Assembly: GCF_932276165.1 (NCBI RefSeq)
Contig: NC_063997.1
Span: 6,954,001 to 7,018,000 of the forward strand
Direction of reading: 5' to 3'
Source of the DNA: Plutella xylostella
Taxonomy: Eukaryota; Arthropoda; Insecta; Lepidoptera; Plutellidae
DNA: 64,000 nt
The position numbers and the translations under genes were made by a program. The notes under the pieces were generated by a model, which was not told the DNA's origin, made no database searches, and saw nothing but the letters and a program-made list of their open reading frames with translations. Positions 61,901 through 64,000 of the stretch are shown here, in pieces (the stretch's first letter is position 1; every line of letters starts with the position of its first letter).

Positions 61901-63637
61901 TGAGGAGCATCATCAACATTGAGTGCAGAGTATCTATTGTTAGATCGAAGATCCTGTTTTTCTGGTGACGGTGTACTTAGTCTCTTCCGTTTGTACCTAT
62001 TTTGATGTTGACGGAGTATTGGGATTGTTTGCCAGTCATTTTCATCCTCACTATTTTGATTCTGGGGATCGAGATTAATTTTCGCTGATCCCGAGCTTTT
62101 CAGCAGTTTGCCTGCGGCATCTTTTGGGTTTTCACCAGTAGCTTTGACTTTCTCAGAGGCCTGGACAGCCACCTCCGAGAAAGAATCTACCATATGGGAG
62201 GTAATTTTATGCAATGGCAACACTAACACATTGACATGTCATTTTGACAGCTGATTTTTGAACGCACTCTCCTGACAATGGTAAATAAATGAGAGTAGAA
62301 AAATAAATTAGGCCTTTCAAGTGACTATCGCGAATTTTGTTTGCACTATTTTAGGTTGAAATACGGCAAATCACACGCGGATAACACTTCCACAAATGTC
62401 CAAAGTATTTGTCTACACTTTTTTGTTGGTTTAAGATCACAATATCACTGTTTACACACAAAAATGAATTTAACTTCAAGAGCAGGTTTTTGTTTGCTTG
62501 ACAGTTGACAGTTCTCTCTGCGGGAACAGCTAGCACTTTATAAATCTAATGGTTTATGTGAGTCCTTAAATGTAGAAATTGTATGATTAATAGTTTTTCT
62601 ATACCTCCAGAGGCCAAATTGTTGAGAAGGCCAAGTACAGAGACACATAGACAGGAACAATTCTCAGTGTGTTTATAGTTTCTCCAAGGCAATCCGCATA
62701 CTTGTGGTATTGCAATGTGAAATAATCTTCAAAGGTCCTGTATCTATAGTAGGGGCCTGCAAATAACAAGTTGATTATAATATTGGCAGGCAAGTGTAAA
62801 GGGAAAATTAAATTTTGTTTAAAAAAATCTTTGTAAAGCTAAATTTACACTTTTTTACAGGTAAATGGACTGAGTGACTGTTCTGATGCTACTCATTATG
62901 TGAGGGCTCTCAAACATGGCCAGCAAATAAACAGAATCAGATCATCTCTTATCATGTAACTCCTGCTTAACTTGCAGTACAGAAAACTATACCTGTAAGC
63001 AACCCCACATAATTGAAAGTGTAATGAAACAAGTCATCCAAATTTGGGTTTATGAGTTCAAGAAAATCCTCATCTCTCTCCACACCATCTCTTGACGGTT
63101 TAACTTCTTTCTCTCCTCCTTTCTTTGCCTTAGCAACAGCGAGCCAAGAACCATTTATTTCAAAAGCCACTCCAACCACTCTCAGCACTATGATCATCTC
63201 AATAAGATTGGTCTGTCCAGACGCCAGCGGCAACCCAAACTTGTCGGCAAGGCGGAAGAAGAACAAGTAGCCAAACATAAAGAAAAAGGTAACTATGTGG
63301 CAGTATCTGCAAATGGTTAAGTTATTAATTAGCTTATTAGATAATTATACACGATAAACATTACCTTGAAATTATACTAAACGGATAATAAAAAGTTTTT
63401 TACTTACTTAACAGTGGAAGCTTTTATTGCTAATAAGCCGATGGTAGCCGATAAGATCGGGTGGAGAGCATTATAACCGGACACAATAAAGATCAGCAGC
63501 AGACCAAGAATAGAACCAACCCATTTCTTAATACTAACGGGACTCAGGTATCGATAATGAGGACCTATTCCCACACTAAACAGGAGAAGACTTAAATATA
63601 TAATATCATTCTTGTTTTTCTCAACAAATGACCACAT
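55911..63637 (-). CDS. MBOAT7: Lysophosphatidylinositol acyltransferase, MBOAT7/LPIAT1 family (seven exons)
   Basis: The enzyme transfers acyl chains, preferring arachidonoyl-CoA in animals, to lyso-PI in the ER membrane. Exons on the - strand: 63637-63408, 63306-62993, 62756-62605, 57864-57653, 57072-56899, 56656-56518 and 56153-55911. They join in frame (1464 nt, 487 residues; human protein 472) with GT-AG introns. The ATG at 63637 (MWSFVEKNKNDIIYL) fits the family start better than one 16 codons upstream. Family landmarks: GPYYRYRTFEDY (near 182), SGFGAYPV in exon 4, the conserved Asn 340 in VWNKAVQYW, and the catalytic His 373 in WHGFHAGYF. Several hydrophobic spans match a polytopic membrane protein. 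A charged insert, KAKKGGEKEVKPSRDG, in exon 2 is longer than in human. The Drosophila counterpart is farjavit. Intron 3 holds a Jockey-like LINE in the same orientation. No broken exon was seen. Confidence 0.93.
57905..58110 (+). repeat. GTCT-microsatellite interspersed repeat, left part
   Basis: CTAACTAATATTATAAATGC, GAAAGTAAATGTG, (GTCT)n, TTTCACGCCAAAACTACTGA, GGCTACTTTTTATCCCAG and GAAGCTCGCGGGAACAGCT form the well-known lepidopteran repeat of this type (often discussed with MINE/Lep1 or Helitron-like elements; class from memory). The LINE at 58111-62519 interrupts it; the repeat resumes at 62520. Confidence 0.75.
58245..60947 (-). CDS. Jockey-type ORF2: endonuclease and reverse transcriptase
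   Basis: A 900-residue protein that nicks target DNA and copies the element's RNA onto it (target-primed reverse transcription). The N-terminal AP-type endonuclease (about 1-225) shows VATWNVNG, the catalytic Glu in ISEAHLTE (36), GGDWNAKN (about 138-144) and SSDHTPV (212-218). The reverse transcriptase (about 460-740) shows KMVPKPGKP, SSYRPISLLPVLSKVLEKII split over 517-536, QFGFRKNHAT, FLDVQQAFDKVWH (588-600), AGVPQGSVLGP and the catalytic FADD (675-678). A C-terminal region of about 160 residues follows, as in Jockey elements; no RNase H was seen. The start ATG lies one base after the ORF1 stop (TAATATG), so translation may rely on reinitiation. No frameshift. Confidence 0.95.
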   Translation of the reverse strand: MALRVATWNVNGLIGKKQEVKILLNIQKLDILLISEAHLTEKTPFNLEGYSTYATYHPDNTSHAGTAIIIKNTIQHQLLPEYRSTKIQATSIMIHDKQSPITITSIYCSPKQKRNPETTEEDFNSFFESLGHRFIVGGDWNAKNLQWGSRLTTTRGRNLKKSMDYHKLNALTTCEPTYWPTDPQKLPDLLDFFIYKGVQTHFLSVESCHDSSSDHTPVIATLSYTIIERPANPYLCNNHTDWENFRRHLNENLNLNLCLKSEDDIDTATEHIITSIQRAAWASTPSQKKSSNNEAHSNLPFIVKQKVLEKRRLRRIWQNSRHPADKREYNKSAASLKRFLVEIENETLQQRLENLTAKTPAKVENSLWKTVKSRNKPQLAQHPLKTDRGTWAKTDPERAEAYGLFLSDVFQPNSSMGTDTLDEEVRKFLESDLQLSLPLQHCTPTEVRNTIKLLELKKAPGFDLITAEILKELPKKAIVFITTLFNAILRMSYFPRVWKVSQIKMVPKPGKPPHLTSSYRPISLLPVLSKVLEKIISARLNQSLKDASTIPDHQFGFRKNHATVEQVHRVCEHIREALECKKYCSGVFLDVQQAFDKVWHNGLLYKLKKSLPHNLYLLLKSYLEHRIFYVKINDSVSEFYEINAGVPQGSVLGPSLYLLYTADVPESDNVMTATFADDTAVLASDENNNLASEMLQSHLDKVNKWMKDWRIKASATKSNHVTFTLRKKDCPPVKLGNEVLPHQSTVKYLGFHLDRKQTWKCHIQKKRDELNQRYRSLEWLMGRKSRLSLENKLLCYKTVLKPVWTYGIQLWGTASQTNIEILQRFQNGVLKAIVNAPWFTRMDEVHEYLKMPTVREEVAKLTRTYRDRIVNHPNKLATDLTSNVPTRRLKRKNIWDNIDQ
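60949..62229 (-). CDS. Jockey-type ORF1: gag-like nucleic-acid-binding protein
   Basis: A 426-residue protein expected to bind and package the element's RNA. The N-terminal third is polar and low in structure. About residues 120-260 look like the RRM-like and PRE_C2HC region of insect LINE gag proteins (KNLHHSTPIQAIKDVIEETG at 197-216). Three zinc knuckles follow: C276-x2-C-x4-H-x4-C289, C295-x2-C-x3-H-x4-C307 and C318-x2-C-x3-H-x6-C332. The tail has a leucine-rich, possibly coiled-coil end (about 393-426). The start could be the ATG at 62229 or the second one 12 codons on (MVDSFSEV). A shadow frame on the + strand is not a gene. Confidence 0.92.
   Translation of the reverse strand: MLVLPLHKITSHMVDSFSEVAVQASEKVKATGENPKDAAGKLLKSSGSAKINLDPQNQNSEDENDWQTIPILRQHQNRYKRKRLSTPSPEKQDLRSNNRYSALNVDDAPQVEVTSKTLKPPPIMLYGIKNVTKLKETIEVVLDKTQYSFKIVTKNQMRVSTENMDAYKKIMAVVREKQLIGHTFVPKSERPCRIVIKNLHHSTPIQAIKDVIEETGNTVKGEIINARHGSTKTPLSTWFVNLEPGPNNSEVKNIKYIYHTSVKIEDPIRKNTIPQCKRCQQYGHTKNYCMRPYRCVKCAESHNTADCPKKDRQEPAKCALCLEGHAANYRGCRVFKEIEKRKFGSRINNKSAKPNQQENKNPEEPNSGRYEYTPNLGNKTYAQATAGVTGSLETILSEQTKKLDRLIDHMSTLMGLLTTIVNKLVK
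62520..62560 (+). repeat. GTCT-type repeat, right remnant after the LINE
   Basis: GCGGGAACAGCTAGCAC repeats the target site and then carries the interrupted repeat on for a few bases before unique intron sequence. The exact right edge is unclear. Confidence 0.55.
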
Positions 63638-63764
63638 TTTGAGTTTTTCTAAGAAAATTCCGGCGAATTCTCCTCTCCACAACACAACAAATTATAAAAA
63701 AAGATAAGAATTTGATTGTCAGTCAGATCAATGTCAGATTGAACACAGAACACTCTTATTTATA

Positions 63765-64000
63765 GCTTATATATGTCGCAGCCGGATCGTATAATCCGCC
63801 GCATTACATTACGGCTGGCCGCATTACATGACAGGGCCACTTTGTAATGCGCCGGTTCAACGTTTAGCCGGATTGTCATTTCCATACGTTCTTCAATACG
63901 GCGGCCCACGTTTAGCCACATCGTACGTCTGTCGCAGGCAAATTGTAAGATCTCGCCGTTTACATACGGCGTCGTCAGTTTACAAACGCTCGCTGTTTTG
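63765..64000. repeat. Degenerate GC-rich motif array upstream of MBOAT7
   Basis: Motifs recur in both directions: CCGCCGCATTACATTACGGC, GGCCGCATTACATGAC, TTGTAATGCGCCGG, ACGTTTAGCCGGATTG, ACGTTTAGCCACATCG, CGCCGTTTACATACGGCG. There is no fixed period. The array begins about 130 bases before the MBOAT7 start codon and runs off the window, so it overlaps where the promoter should be. Confidence 0.6.

Larger units (their letters stand above)
58111..62519 (-). mobile_element. Full-length Jockey-like non-LTR retrotransposon
   Basis: The element lies on the - strand: 5' end at 62519, about 290 bases of leader, ORF1, ORF2, a short 3' UTR of about 115 bases and a poly(A) tail that appears as T19 at 58111-58129. 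A perfect 12-bp duplication, GCGGGAACAGCT, flanks it (58099-58110 and 62520-62531), which fixes both ends. Length is 4409 bp. Both ORFs are open, so it is recent and possibly still competent. Other copies would be needed to judge its family. Confidence 0.95.

Overview
The window reads as nuclear DNA of a moth or butterfly (Lepidoptera). It is AT-rich, its genes are split by short introns with GT-AG ends, and it carries repeats of the kind common in lepidopteran genomes: tRNA-headed SINEs, a GTCT-microsatellite interspersed repeat, a Tc1-like transposon, many small TA-flanked inverted-repeat elements and a Jockey-type LINE. No bacterial operons, rRNA genes or CRISPR arrays were seen.

Only two host genes can be supported, both near the right end and convergent (tail to tail). 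On the + strand (50817-53845) is a three-exon gene for a 308-residue secreted protein: signal peptide, compact six-cysteine region, Pro-rich linker, about ten PYGG-type repeats and a Gly-rich tail. It is probably a cuticle, silk-like or other extracellular-matrix protein. On the - strand (63637-55911) is a complete seven-exon gene whose 487-residue product matches MBOAT7/LPIAT1 (lysophosphatidylinositol acyltransferase; Drosophila farjavit) along its whole length. Every exon junction keeps the reading frame.

Intron 3 of the MBOAT7 gene is swollen by an apparently full-length Jockey-like LINE (58111-62519, same strand as the host gene). It has intact ORF1 and ORF2, a poly(A) tail and a perfect 12-bp target-site duplication, and it landed inside an older GTCT-type repeat.

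The left 50 kb is intergenic or far-intronic DNA. It holds a Tc1-like element with an intact transposase (6715-8361), a THAP-domain fragment between inverted repeats (about 190-820), several families of small inverted-repeat elements, a 22-bp palindromic minisatellite (9740-9933), a Harbinger-type MITE (14512-15061), a LINE C-terminal relic (13896-14048), paired SINEs (31.6-33.0 kb and elsewhere) and a 642-bp foldback element (42793-43434). Stretches described as empty were judged by eye; regulatory DNA or unrecognised exons could lie in them.
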